Shown here piece by piece: positions 1 to 5,914 of a DNA stretch of 7,771 nucleotides; position 1 is the first letter of the stretch, and the number at the start of each line of letters is the position of its first letter. The DNA lies in NCBI GenBank assembly GCA_903895055.1, contig CAITSL010000007.1:1-7771 (forward strand), in the 5' to 3' direction. Below the pieces are notes generated by a model that saw nothing but the letters and a program-made list of their open reading frames with translations, was not told the DNA's origin and did not search any database. The stretch comes from an uncultured bacterium (GTDB lineage: Bacteria; Patescibacteriota; Minisyncoccia; Phycocordibacterales; UBA9973). The translations under genes and the position numbers were made by a program.

Positions 1-2
1 AT

Positions 3-101
3 TTTCTGGTGCACCAAAAAGTTATTGAAGGCAAGAAAATAAATGTCTTACCAAAGAAGAAACCAACAGTCAAACGGAAAGAATTAAAGGCAAAGAAGTA
101 A
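3..101 (+). CDS. rpsP: 30S ribosomal protein bS16, C-terminal end (partial)
   Basis: Only the last 32 codons and a TAA stop are in the window. The visible residues include the stretch LVHQKVIEGKKINVLP followed by a lysine-rich tail (KKKPTVKRKELKAKK). This resembles the end of bS16 from Patescibacteria, where the conserved body is followed by an IEGKKINVLPKK-like motif and a basic tail that contacts 16S rRNA in the small subunit. Gene order supports the call: rpsP, a KH-domain gene and trmD form a classical bacterial cluster. The start and most of the protein lie before the window. The identification rests on a short tail plus context, so another basic ribosomal protein remains possible. Confidence 0.75.
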   Translation, partial: FLVHQKVIEGKKINVLPKKKPTVKRKELKAKK

Positions 102-114
102 AAGAAAGGAGTTG

Positions 115-140
115 ACCCCGTTGCTCGCGAGCGACAGGGT
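115..140. repeat. Palindromic hairpin element between rpsP and the KH-domain gene
   Basis: Bases 120-127 (GTTGCTCG) pair with 128-135 (CGAGCGAC) with one G-T wobble, and ACCC at 115-118 pairs with GGGT at 137-140 across one mismatch. No U-run follows, so it is not a standard intrinsic terminator, although it lies just after the rpsP stop. Its last base is also the first base of the next promoter's -35 box. It looks like one of the small dispersed palindromes of this genome. Confidence 0.65.
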
Positions 141-168
141 TGAAAGCTAAAAAATAATTCTGTATACT
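140..168 (+). promoter_or_regulatory. Sigma-70-type promoter of the KH-domain gene
   Basis: A TTGAAA -35 box (140-145) and a TATACT -10 box (163-168) are separated by exactly 17 bases. Transcription would start near 175 and give a leader of about 90 bases before the ATG at 268, unlike the other promoters in this window, which sit next to their start codons. Confidence 0.7.
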
Positions 169-207
169 AAAAGCAGGCAGTATCGGGTCGTAACACTGCA
201 AAAGATT

Positions 208-237
208 TCAGCCCAAGGCTGATCCGCCTCAGGCGGA
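208..237. repeat. Two back-to-back hairpins in the KH-gene leader
   Basis: TCAGCC (208-213) pairs with GGCTGA (217-222) around CAA. Immediately after, TCCGCCT (223-229) pairs with AGGCGGA (231-237) around a single C. On the + strand there is no U-tract after them, but on the - strand the second would be followed by a run of U. They fall inside the predicted 5' untranslated leader, so they may be dispersed palindromes or leader RNA structure. Confidence 0.6.
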
Positions 238-267
238 AAAAATTATAAACATCATCTGAATACTACT

Positions 268-594
268 ATGCAAGAAGCTGACAAGATATTCTTGGAGTAT
301 GTGGTGAAAGCTCTCGTGGACAATCCGAACGATGTGAAAATCGATCGTACTGTCGATGAAATGGGTGTGCTCATCTCGCTGACCGTCAATCCTGCCGACA
401 TGGGCAAGATTATCGGACGTATGGGCAACACTGCCAAAGCTATTCGCACCTTACTTCGAGTCATCGGTATGAAGAACAATGCTCGCGTGAATCTAAAGAT
501 CAACGAGCCGGAAGGAAGCGAAAGACCGCAACATGTTCCTTCTTCATCACTGAAAACAGTAGACCAAGCGATGGAAGATTTGAAAGGAATCTAA
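268..594 (+). CDS. khpA: KH-domain RNA-binding protein, KhpA/YlqC-like
   Basis: This 108-residue protein has a single KH domain over roughly residues 5-80, with the nucleic-acid-binding GxxG loop at residues 50-53 (IIGRMGNTAKAIRTL). The start (MQEADKIFLEYVVKALVDNP) matches the KhpA/YlqC family, small cytoplasmic RNA-binding proteins that in Firmicutes form a complex with KhpB and affect cell division and small-RNA biology. The family is usually about 75-80 residues; here a 25-residue polar tail rich in serine, proline and charged residues follows. The neighbours rpsP and trmD are the typical ones, but rimM, commonly present in this cluster, is absent. It has its own promoter upstream and a strong terminator just after its stop, so it is probably monocistronic. 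No Shine-Dalgarno sequence is evident before the ATG. Confidence 0.9.
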   Translation: MQEADKIFLEYVVKALVDNPNDVKIDRTVDEMGVLISLTVNPADMGKIIGRMGNTAKAIRTLLRVIGMKNNARVNLKINEPEGSERPQHVPSSSLKTVDQAMEDLKGI

Positions 595-598
595 CACA

Positions 599-630
599 AA
601 AAATCCCCCGTACGGGGGATTTTTCGTTTT
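599..630 (+). terminator. Strong intrinsic terminator after the KH-domain gene
   Basis: A 12-bp perfect stem joins 599-610 (AAAAATCCCCCG) to 613-624 (CGGGGGATTTTT) across a two-base centre, followed by CGTTTT. The A-run before and T-run after make it able to work in both directions. It begins four bases after the stop codon and isolates this gene from trmD. Confidence 0.92.
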
Positions 631-631
631 A

Positions 632-647
632 TGTTATTATAATAAAT
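632..647 (+). promoter_or_regulatory. Extended -10 promoter of trmD, likely leaderless
   Basis: TG at 632-633, one base, then TATTAT at 635-640 form an extended -10 element; an overlapping TATAAT lies at 638-643. Initiation 7-8 bases downstream falls at or next to the A of the ATG at 648. No convincing -35 box is present because the upstream DNA is the terminator. No ribosome binding site fits, consistent with a leaderless mRNA. Confidence 0.55.
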
Positions 648-1352
648 ATGCGCTTTCACGTCATTACAATTTTCCCGGATATTTTTGATTCATATTTAAA
701 TGAGTCTATCATTGGGCGGGCGATCAAGAATAAGCATATTTCCGTAAAGTTTTACAACCCGCGGGATTTTACGCGCCCCGCGAAGCTTAAGCAAAGTGGG
801 GTAAAGGACAATGGCTATCGACCTGTGGACGACCGTCCCTACGGAGGGGGACCAGGCATGGTAATGCGAGCCGAGCCACTGCTAAAAGCAGTGGCGAAGG
901 CCCTGAGTTTATCGAAGGGCAAGAGCCGAAAGGTCTTGATAATTAATTTCATACCAACTGCCGAAAAATTCACTACAAATTTTGCCAAAAAAGTTTCAAA
1001 AAAATACACCGACATTATTTTAATCTGTGGACGTTATGAAGGCATCGATGCGCGAGTGGATAAAATCCTGAAGACGAAAAAACTTTCTATCGGGGATTAT
1101 GTTTTAACGGGAGGCGAAATTCCGGCGATGATTTTGATCGATTGTGTTTCTCGCCAAATCCCCAGAGTGCTTGGTAAATATGAATCTTTGGAAGAAGAGC
1201 GAGTTTCTTCCAGCGAGGTTTATACTCGTCCGGAGATTTTAAAATACCCCTTCGACAATGCTCAGGGTAAAAAAAGCAAAAATTATAAAGTTCCAAAAGT
1301 TTTACTGTCCGGCAATCATGCTGAAATAGAAAAATGGAAGTTAAAGAAATAG
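648..1352 (+). CDS. trmD: tRNA (guanine-37-N1)-methyltransferase TrmD
   Basis: TrmD transfers a methyl group from S-adenosylmethionine to G37, next to the anticodon, of tRNAs reading CNN codons and so prevents frameshifting. The 234-residue protein shows the family signatures in order: an N-terminal MRFHVITIFPDIF, the VDDRPYGGGPGMVM loop, ICGRYEGIDARV, and LSIGDYVLTGGEIPAM of the SPOUT trefoil knot that binds SAM, then VPKVLLSGNH near the C-terminus. The start is fixed by the conserved N-terminus and by a -10 box just upstream. The sequence is odd in having three extra segments at surface-type positions, about residues 44-51, 85-91 and 201-209, each encoded by a short palindrome (776-801, 901-919, 1247-1267). 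All keep the frame and avoid the catalytic motifs, so the enzyme is probably active. The C-terminal helical part is shorter than in E. coli TrmD (about 255 residues). Confidence 0.95.
   Translation: MRFHVITIFPDIFDSYLNESIIGRAIKNKHISVKFYNPRDFTRPAKLKQSGVKDNGYRPVDDRPYGGGPGMVMRAEPLLKAVAKALSLSKGKSRKVLIINFIPTAEKFTTNFAKKVSKKYTDIILICGRYEGIDARVDKILKTKKLSIGDYVLTGGEIPAMILIDCVSRQIPRVLGKYESLEEERVSSSEVYTRPEILKYPFDNAQGKKSKNYKVPKVLLSGNHAEIEKWKLKK
776..801. repeat. 26-bp palindromic element, copy 1, inside trmD
   Basis: The element starts CCCCGC and ends GTGGGG, with a self-complementary GCTTAAGC core at 785-792. A copy with one base different lies at 1362-1387, just after trmD. Here it is translated as part of RPAKLKQSGV, a stretch that separates the normally close NPRDFT and VDDRPYGGG motifs of TrmD. 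Confidence 0.8.
875..895. repeat. Perfect hairpin within trmD
   Basis: GCCACTGCT (875-883) is the exact reverse complement of AGCAGTGGC (887-895), with AAA between. It codes for part of AEPLLKAVAKAL, which is near normal TrmD sequence, so it may be a chance or modified structure rather than an insertion. It sits six bases before the next palindrome. Confidence 0.5.
901..919. repeat. CCCTGAG-CGAAGGG dispersed palindrome inside trmD (orientation 1)
   Basis: The sequence CCCTGAGTTTATCGAAGGG resembles a repeat family with consensus like CCCTGAGCTTGTCGAAGGG that I know from several bacterial genomes. It is translated as the LSLSKG stretch in the variable region between AEPLLKAV and the next strand of TrmD. 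An opposite-orientation copy lies at 1247-1267. Confidence 0.75.
1247..1267. repeat. CCCTGAG-CGAAGGG dispersed palindrome inside trmD (orientation 2)
   Basis: CCCTTCGACAATGCTCAGGG (1248-1267) is the reverse complement of CCCTGAGCATTGTCGAAGGG, the same family as 901-919 but inverted. It is translated as PFDNAQG, an insertion between EILKY and NYKVPKVLLSGNH, which are nearly adjacent in ordinary TrmD proteins. Confidence 0.8.
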
Positions 1353-1361
1353 AAAAGCTTG

Positions 1362-1387
1362 CCCCGCGAAGCTTAAGCGAAGTGGGG
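1362..1387. repeat. 26-bp palindromic element, copy 2, between trmD and guaB
   Basis: This matches 776-801 at 25 of 26 positions (G at 1379 where copy 1 has A). It begins nine bases after the trmD stop and ends eight bases before the -35 box of guaB. No U-run follows it, so a terminator role is doubtful. Confidence 0.8.
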
Positions 1388-1394
1388 GAAAAAA

Positions 1395-1422
1395 TTGAGA
1401 TAAATTTTAAAAATGTTATATT
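1395..1422 (+). promoter_or_regulatory. guaB-purA promoter, likely leaderless
   Basis: TTGAGA (1395-1400) and TATATT (1417-1422) are 16 bases apart, and TG at 1414-1415 makes an extended -10. Six bases separate the -10 box from the ATG at 1429, so the transcript would start at about the first base of the start codon. No ribosome binding site is present. Confidence 0.65.
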
Positions 1423-1428
1423 GATAAT

Positions 1429-2916
1429 ATGCCAACAAAACAAATAAAAACGAAAGACAATTTTAAAGAAGGGCTTACTTATGACGATGTCTTGCTTGTA
1501 CCGCAATACTCGGAAGTATTGCCAAGAGAGGTGAATCTTTCTTCCCAACTTACAAAAAAAATAAAGTTGAATATCCCTATTATTTCAGCGGCCATGGATA
1601 CGGTGACCGAATCGGCGATGGCTATCGCCATGGCCCAAGAAGGAGGCATTGGAATTTTACATAAAAATATGTCTATCGAAAAGCAGGCAGCCGAAGTGCG
1701 AAAAGTAAAACGTTCCGAGTCTGGGATGATTCATGATCCGATCACCCTCCCATTGGGAACCCTTCTTAGAGAAGCTCTTTTGGTGATGAAGGAAAATAAA
1801 ATTGGCGGGATTCCTATTGTGGATAAAGATATGCACTTGAAAGGAATAGTGACTAATCGTGATTTACGTTTCCAGAAAAATCTGGAGCTTACTGTCGATG
1901 AAATAATGACCAAAAATAATTTAATCACAGGAAATGCGGATACAGATTTAAAAAAAGCAGAAGAAATATTTACTAAAAATAAAGTTGAAAAGTTACCCTT
2001 AGTCGATAAAAATAACAAATTGGTTGGCTTGATTACCTATAAAGATATTATGAAAGTAAAATCTAGGCCGAATGCTTGTAAAGACGAAGGAGGGCGCTTG
2101 CGAGTCGGAGCGGCGGTGGGGGTCACCAAAGATACCCTGGAGAGAGTAAAAGCGCTTTACCTGAATAAAGTTGACGTAATTGTGCTCGATACGGCGCATG
2201 GCCATACCAAGGGCGTGATTGAAAAATTAAAAGAAATTAAAAAGAATTTTCCAAAGTTGGAAGTGATTGTCGGGAATATTGCGACAGCCGAAGCGGGAAA
2301 AGATTTAATAAAAGCGGGTGCCGATGCTCTGAAAGTTGGGATTGGGCCTGGATCGATTTGCACTACTCGAGTGATTGCGGGGGTTGGTTTCCCTCAGTTT
2401 TCGGCAGTTTACGATGTGGCGCAGGGAGTGAAAGGGACGGGTGTGCCGGTTATTGCCGATGGTGGAATTCGTTTTACCGGTGATATTCCGAAAGCTATTG
2501 CGGCGGGAGCAAGCTCTATCATGGCGGGCTCACTTTTTGCCGGAGTGGATGAATCTCCGGGCGAGACAGTTATTTTTGAAGGAAGAAAATTTAAAACTTA
2601 TCGCGGGATGGGTTCGATTGAAGCGATGGAGGCTGGTTCCAAAGATAGATATTTCCAAGACACCGAAGATGACATCAAAAAACTAGTGCCAGAAGGCATC
2701 GTTGGCAGAGTGGCCTATAAAGGAAGTCTGGCGGAAGTTATTTATCAGCTTATCGGAGGACTTCGCGCAGGGATGGGGTATTGTGGAGCGAAAAATATTC
2801 CGACTCTTCACCAGAGAGCAAAATTTATCAAAATTACTCAAGCCGGAATTCGTGAAAGCCATCCGCATGATGTCTCGATTACTAAAGAGTCGCCCAATTA
2901 TAGTAGTAAAAAATAA
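1429..2916 (+). CDS. guaB: Inosine-5'-monophosphate dehydrogenase
   Basis: The enzyme oxidises IMP to XMP with NAD+, the committed step to guanine nucleotides, in the cytosol. The 495-residue length is normal for the family. The TIM-barrel begins at the N-terminus (GLTYDDVLLVPQYSEVLP), is interrupted by two CBS domains at about residues 100-212 (GIPIVDKD and KLPLVDKNNKLVGLIT), and resumes after. The catalytic cysteine is Cys311 in GIGPGSICTTR. The phosphate-binding IADGGIRFTGD (342-352), the flap Arg407-Tyr408 pair in DRYFQ, and EGIVGRVAYKG (422-432) are all present. Nothing essential is missing. It is the first gene of a two-gene operon with purA, which starts one base after the guaB stop, and it is driven by a promoter abutting its ATG. 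The CBS pair suggests control by adenine/guanine nucleotides, as known in the family. Confidence 0.97.
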   Translation: MPTKQIKTKDNFKEGLTYDDVLLVPQYSEVLPREVNLSSQLTKKIKLNIPIISAAMDTVTESAMAIAMAQEGGIGILHKNMSIEKQAAEVRKVKRSESGMIHDPITLPLGTLLREALLVMKENKIGGIPIVDKDMHLKGIVTNRDLRFQKNLELTVDEIMTKNNLITGNADTDLKKAEEIFTKNKVEKLPLVDKNNKLVGLITYKDIMKVKSRPNACKDEGGRLRVGAAVGVTKDTLERVKALYLNKVDVIVLDTAHGHTKGVIEKLKEIKKNFPKLEVIVGNIATAEAGKDLIKAGADALKVGIGPGSICTTRVIAGVGFPQFSAVYDVAQGVKGTGVPVIADGGIRFTGDIPKAIAAGASSIMAGSLFAGVDESPGETVIFEGRKFKTYRGMGSIEAMEAGSKDRYFQDTEDDIKKLVPEGIVGRVAYKGSLAEVIYQLIGGLRAGMGYCGAKNIPTLHQRAKFIKITQAGIRESHPHDVSITKESPNYSSKK

Positions 2917-2917
2917 G

Positions 2918-4252
2918 ATGGAGAAAAATATTTCAAAAAATGGCTTTATTGACGTGCTCGTGGGGCTTCAATGGGGCGATGAAGGCAAAGGCAAGAATAT
3001 TGATGAGCTTTTATCCGGTGGAGTTTATTCCGGAGTAGCGCGTTTCCAAGGGGGAGCCAATGCAGGGCATACTTTAAAATTCGGTGAACTCGAATTCATT
3101 GGACATATTGTTCCGTCCGGTTGCTTGCGGGAAGGGGTAGAACTCTATGTCGGCAATGGGGTGGTAGTGGATATTGTTTCTTTAGTGAAAGAAATAGAGG
3201 AATTAAAAAATTTAGGTTTTGATATTCTGCCACGACTTTATATTTCCAATAGAGCAAAGCTCGTTTCATATTTGCATCCATATCTCGATCAAGCGGAAGA
3301 ATTTTCAAGGAGTAAAGATGGGAAAAAAATCGGGACTACTTCACGGGGCATTGGCCCAACCTACAGTGATTCTCGCGCTCGCAGGGGACTTTTAATGGGA
3401 GATATAATGTTTCCTGATTTCGATAAAAAGCTGGAAGACCTTTGCCAAATGCATCTTAACCTTTTAAAGATGTATCAAAAAGAATATGGTTTCGAAGTTC
3501 CTCTAGAAAAAATAAATGAAGCAAAGAAAAAATGGCAGGAAGCATTGGAAAAGGTGAAAAAATTACAAATTTGCGATCTGTCCCATTTAGTTCAAAAAAG
3601 ATTGCGAGAAGGAAAAAATATTTTGGCCGAAGGGGCGCAAGGAGTGATGCTCGATATTGATCACGGAGACTATCCCAATGTTACCAGCTCTAATACCTTG
3701 CCGGCCAACGTGTGTCTGGGGCTCGGAGCGCCTCACCCGGCTATTCGAAATGTTTATGGAGTAATCAAAGCCTATACCACTAAAGTCGGCGGAGGAGATT
3801 TCCCGGCGAGAATCAAAGACGAAACGGTTGAAAAAATGTTCCAAGAGAGAGGCCATGAGTTCGGGGCCACCACTGGAAGGCCTCGGATGTGCGGATGGCT
3901 TGATTTATTTGCGCTTAAATATGCTATCGGGCTATCTGGCGCCAATAAAATTTTTATCAACAAAGCTGATATTTGCCCGACCGATAAAATTAAAGTTGTT
4001 ACTGGCTATATAGAAAAGGGGAAAGTTTTGGAAGATTTTCCTTTGAGATTGAGTCAAGTTACCGACGTGGTAACGGAAGAAATCTCCGGATGGGGAGAAG
4101 CAAATTTTGGAATATCTGATCGTGAAAAAATTTCTCCGGCGCTTAGCTCTTATTTGGATTATGTAAAGAATAAACTAAAAGATTTTGAGATAGAAATTGT
4201 CTCAGTCGGCACCGGCCCGGATCGCACCCATTCATTCCCTTGGGATAAATAA
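2918..4252 (+). CDS. purA: Adenylosuccinate synthetase
   Basis: PurA joins IMP and aspartate using GTP to make adenylosuccinate, the first step from IMP to AMP. The 444-residue protein has the GTP loop and catalytic aspartate in QWGDEGKGK (Asp21), the catalytic histidine in GGANAGHT (His51), the IMP-binding TTSRGIGPTYSDSRARRG (140-157), the KVGGGDFPA strand (289-297), TGRPRMCGWLD (319-329), an NKAD GTP-base motif (348-351) and the C-terminal SVGTGPDRTHSF. The open frame extends upstream within guaB to 2702 from a TTG, but the family N-terminus and the junction TAA-G-ATG place the start at 2918, one base after guaB. There is no Shine-Dalgarno sequence, so translation is probably coupled to guaB. 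The signature has Met324 where relatives often have a second arginine; the two key arginines (321, 323) are kept. Confidence 0.97.
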   Translation: MEKNISKNGFIDVLVGLQWGDEGKGKNIDELLSGGVYSGVARFQGGANAGHTLKFGELEFIGHIVPSGCLREGVELYVGNGVVVDIVSLVKEIEELKNLGFDILPRLYISNRAKLVSYLHPYLDQAEEFSRSKDGKKIGTTSRGIGPTYSDSRARRGLLMGDIMFPDFDKKLEDLCQMHLNLLKMYQKEYGFEVPLEKINEAKKKWQEALEKVKKLQICDLSHLVQKRLREGKNILAEGAQGVMLDIDHGDYPNVTSSNTLPANVCLGLGAPHPAIRNVYGVIKAYTTKVGGGDFPARIKDETVEKMFQERGHEFGATTGRPRMCGWLDLFALKYAIGLSGANKIFINKADICPTDKIKVVTGYIEKGKVLEDFPLRLSQVTDVVTEEISGWGEANFGISDREKISPALSSYLDYVKNKLKDFEIEIVSVGTGPDRTHSFPWDK

Positions 4253-5869
4253 ATTAATAACTTTTTTGCAAAAAAGGCTAAAATGCACTAATATAAGCTC
4301 TGTGTGCCGTCGTAGCTTAGCGGTAAAGCACGTCATTGGTAATGACGAGACCAAGGGTTCGATCCCCTTCGACGGCTCCGCAATCAAAGAGAATGATTTT
4401 TTGGCAGGATTTTGGCGGGCGGAGCGAAGCTCCGCCCAAGGATTTAAAGGGTTGCCGACCGCTTCGCGGTTTTTTAGGGTGAGGTTCGAGCCGAAGATTT
4501 TTTGGAGGGAGAGTTTTTTGGAGGGGAGGTCGTTCGTTTTCGCAATTTCATCCAGTATTAAAGCATCTTTTATCCATTCGCGTGTCGGTTCGATCCACGC
4601 AGATGGGGTTCTCAAAAGACGCACTATTTGCTCCTCGACAGACTTCTTGTCGGACATAAGTGAACGACGCCTTTTTAAATAGTCCTCACGCTCAATATCT
4701 TGCGCGACATAGACATCTGTAAGTCTGGCGAGGTTTTTTGAAATGTTTTGTTCTTCTTCTCGCAAATCCAAAACTACCACCGACGCAGTATGTTTATTTT
4801 TCTGCTCCTCAACATCTAACATTTCAAATAATTTTGTCGCCCATTCTTTCGGCATAATATATTCGCTCATTTTTGCCGAAAGTTGGCGATCCAATTCCTC
4901 GCCTCGTATGCACGGCTCAAAACATTTTTGCGTTTTAGATTTCTTGGAACAATGATAATAAGTATACAAATGTTTTGTGCCGTTCTTTTGTCGTTTTATT
5001 TTTATCTCTCCTGTAATTCCCATACTGCACGAACCGCAGGACATAAGTCCGCAAAATGGTCGTGGGTCAGTTTTCTTGTCGGGTGTGCGACCTCTACCTC
5101 GCAAAACATTATTCGCTTTATCAAAAAGTTCTTTAGAAATAATCGTCTCATGTTTTCCCTCATATATTTCTCCCGCGTGGCGAAAGTGTCCGTAGTAAAT
5201 AGGGTTGCAGATGATGTGCGAAATTCGTGAAGCATGAACTCGCCGATTATTTTTTGAAAGTATATCCGCTTTTTCTAAAATTTTTGCGAGATCTTCTAGT
5301 CGCACATTTCCTGTCGCATACAGTTCAAACATTTTTTTCACTAATTTTGCATTTTTATGATGAATGGCAATTTTTTTGATAGCAGGATTATTTATATATC
5401 CAAACGGAGCGAGACTTGGAAAATCTCCATTGCGAGCTTTTTGGCGCAAACCGCGAGCGGTGTTTTCACTTAGTTGGCGAACATATTCGTTCGCCATTCC
5501 TAACTCCACGGACATCATTAGCACATTATCATTTGGATAATGACTTTGTCCGTGAGTTTGGATATGTTGGATTATGTTTTGCTGGAGCATCCATTGAATT
5601 TTCCCACTATCCACAGGATTGCGAGACAAGCGATCAATTTTCCAGCAAATAATTCCTTGCGCTTCGCCATTTTGAATACGCGAAAGCATATTATTAAAAA
5701 CAGGGCGACCGGGAATTTTTGCGGAGCGTTTTTCAATAAACTCGTCAGCAATATTTAGATTTTCACGTTTTGCAAGTTCCCGTAATTCTGCGAGTTGAGA
5801 TTCAATAGAGAGAATTTGTTTATCCTCAACATCTGTCGATTTTCGGGCGTATAAAAAGTATTTTTGCAT
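4232..5869 (-). CDS. Large serine recombinase (site-specific integrase/resolvase family)
   Basis: The 545-residue frame has an N-terminal resolvase catalytic domain (about 1-145) with the nucleophile in YARKS (Ser11) and the active-site arginines in the DRLSR segment (Arg80, Arg83). A 'recombinase' DNA-binding domain follows (about 155-260), then a zinc ribbon with MSCGSC (Cys278, Cys281) and YHCSKK..QKC (Cys307, Cys316), and a predicted coiled-coil region (about 350-425). Such enzymes cut two att sites with a 2-bp staggered break and a 5' phosphoserine link, for integration, excision or inversion. The last 50 or so residues are suspicious: from about residue 498 the frame is the antisense of tRNA-Thr and then reaches into the 3' end of purA, so the original stop may have been lost on insertion. 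The start is supported by a -10 box six bases upstream. A divergent XRE-type gene probably regulates it. Confidence 0.92.
   Translation of the reverse strand: MQKYFLYARKSTDVEDKQILSIESQLAELRELAKRENLNIADEFIEKRSAKIPGRPVFNNMLSRIQNGEAQGIICWKIDRLSRNPVDSGKIQWMLQQNIIQHIQTHGQSHYPNDNVLMMSVELGMANEYVRQLSENTARGLRQKARNGDFPSLAPFGYINNPAIKKIAIHHKNAKLVKKMFELYATGNVRLEDLAKILEKADILSKNNRRVHASRISHIICNPIYYGHFRHAGEIYEGKHETIISKELFDKANNVLRGRGRTPDKKTDPRPFCGLMSCGSCSMGITGEIKIKRQKNGTKHLYTYYHCSKKSKTQKCFEPCIRGEELDRQLSAKMSEYIMPKEWATKLFEMLDVEEQKNKHTASVVVLDLREEEQNISKNLARLTDVYVAQDIEREDYLKRRRSLMSDKKSVEEQIVRLLRTPSAWIEPTREWIKDALILDEIAKTNDLPSKKLSLQKIFGSNLTLKNREAVGNPLNPWAELRSARQNPAKKSFSLIAEPSKGIEPLVSSLPMTCFTAKLRRHTELILVHFSLFCKKVINLFIPRE
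4266..4294 (+). promoter_or_regulatory. Possible promoter of tRNA-Thr
   Basis: TTGCAA (4266-4271) and TAATAT (4289-4294) are 17 bases apart, with expected initiation near 4301, five bases before the mature tRNA. Each box matches the consensus at four of six positions, so the call is moderate. A perfect A/T-rich palindrome, CTTTTTTGCAAAAAAG (4261-4276), overlaps the -35 box. Confidence 0.4.
4306..4377 (+). tRNA. tRNA-Thr (anticodon GGT)
   Basis: A full cloverleaf folds. The acceptor stem GCCGTCG/CGACGGC is perfect, the D stem is GCTT/AAGC, the anticodon stem is CGTCA/TGACG with loop TTGGTAA giving anticodon GGT, the variable loop has five bases, and the T arm AAGGG/CCCTT carries loop TTCGATC. 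The discriminator is T4377. The CCA end is not encoded, since CCG follows, so it must be added after transcription. The anticodon reads ACC and ACU. The inverted-repeat unit begins at the last acceptor base, and the recombinase frame runs antisense through the entire tRNA. The gene itself is undamaged. Confidence 0.96.
4376..4533. repeat. Left arm of long inverted repeat
   Basis: This arm matches the reverse complement of 6196-6363. Over 4385-4486 I count only two mismatches. It then diverges over a 10-base length difference and resumes to GGAGGGGAGGTCGT at 4520-4533. It contains the hairpin GGGCGGAGC-GAA-GCTCCGCCC (4417-4437) and a terminator-like hairpin (4457-4475), and it doubles as the 3' coding end of the recombinase on the - strand. 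The 12-mer TTTTTTGGAGGG occurs twice (near 4498 and 4514). Confidence 0.9.
4457..4475 (+). terminator. Weak intrinsic terminator candidate downstream of tRNA-Thr
   Basis: ACCGC (4458-4462) pairs with GCGGT (4466-4470) around TTC and is followed by TTTTT. It lies about 80 bases after the tRNA, within the left repeat arm, and is preceded by a 9-bp hairpin at 4417-4437. The stem is short, so efficiency is uncertain. The mirrored copy in the right arm (6264-6281) would act on the - strand. Confidence 0.4.
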
Positions 5870-5875
5870 AGTTCT

Positions 5876-5906
5876 ATTATACCATAACCCATAGTGTACA
5901 GCGCAA
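5876..5906 (-). promoter_or_regulatory. Recombinase promoter, likely leaderless
   Basis: On the - strand TGG-TATAAT (5884-5876) forms a consensus extended -10, six bases before the ATG at 5869. A TTGCGC (5906-5901) could serve as a weak -35 at 19 bases. This has the same geometry as the guaB promoter and predicts an mRNA starting at the initiation codon. Confidence 0.6.
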
Positions 5907-5914
5907 GAGAGAGT

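Noticed and set aside
2702..2917. Upstream extension of purA from a TTG within guaB
   Set aside because: The extra 72 residues are out-of-frame guaB sequence, and the conserved PurA N-terminus begins just after ATG 2918.
4261..4276. CTTTTTTGCAAAAAAG palindrome as a purA terminator
   Set aside because: The stem is nearly all A-T with a GC centre and no loop or separate U-tract, so it is unlikely to work as an intrinsic terminator.
4197..4682. 161-codon + strand frame crossing the tRNA and left repeat arm
   Set aside because: It overlaps purA, the tRNA and the recombinase on the other strand. Its sequence is explained by translation of the tRNA and repeat DNA.
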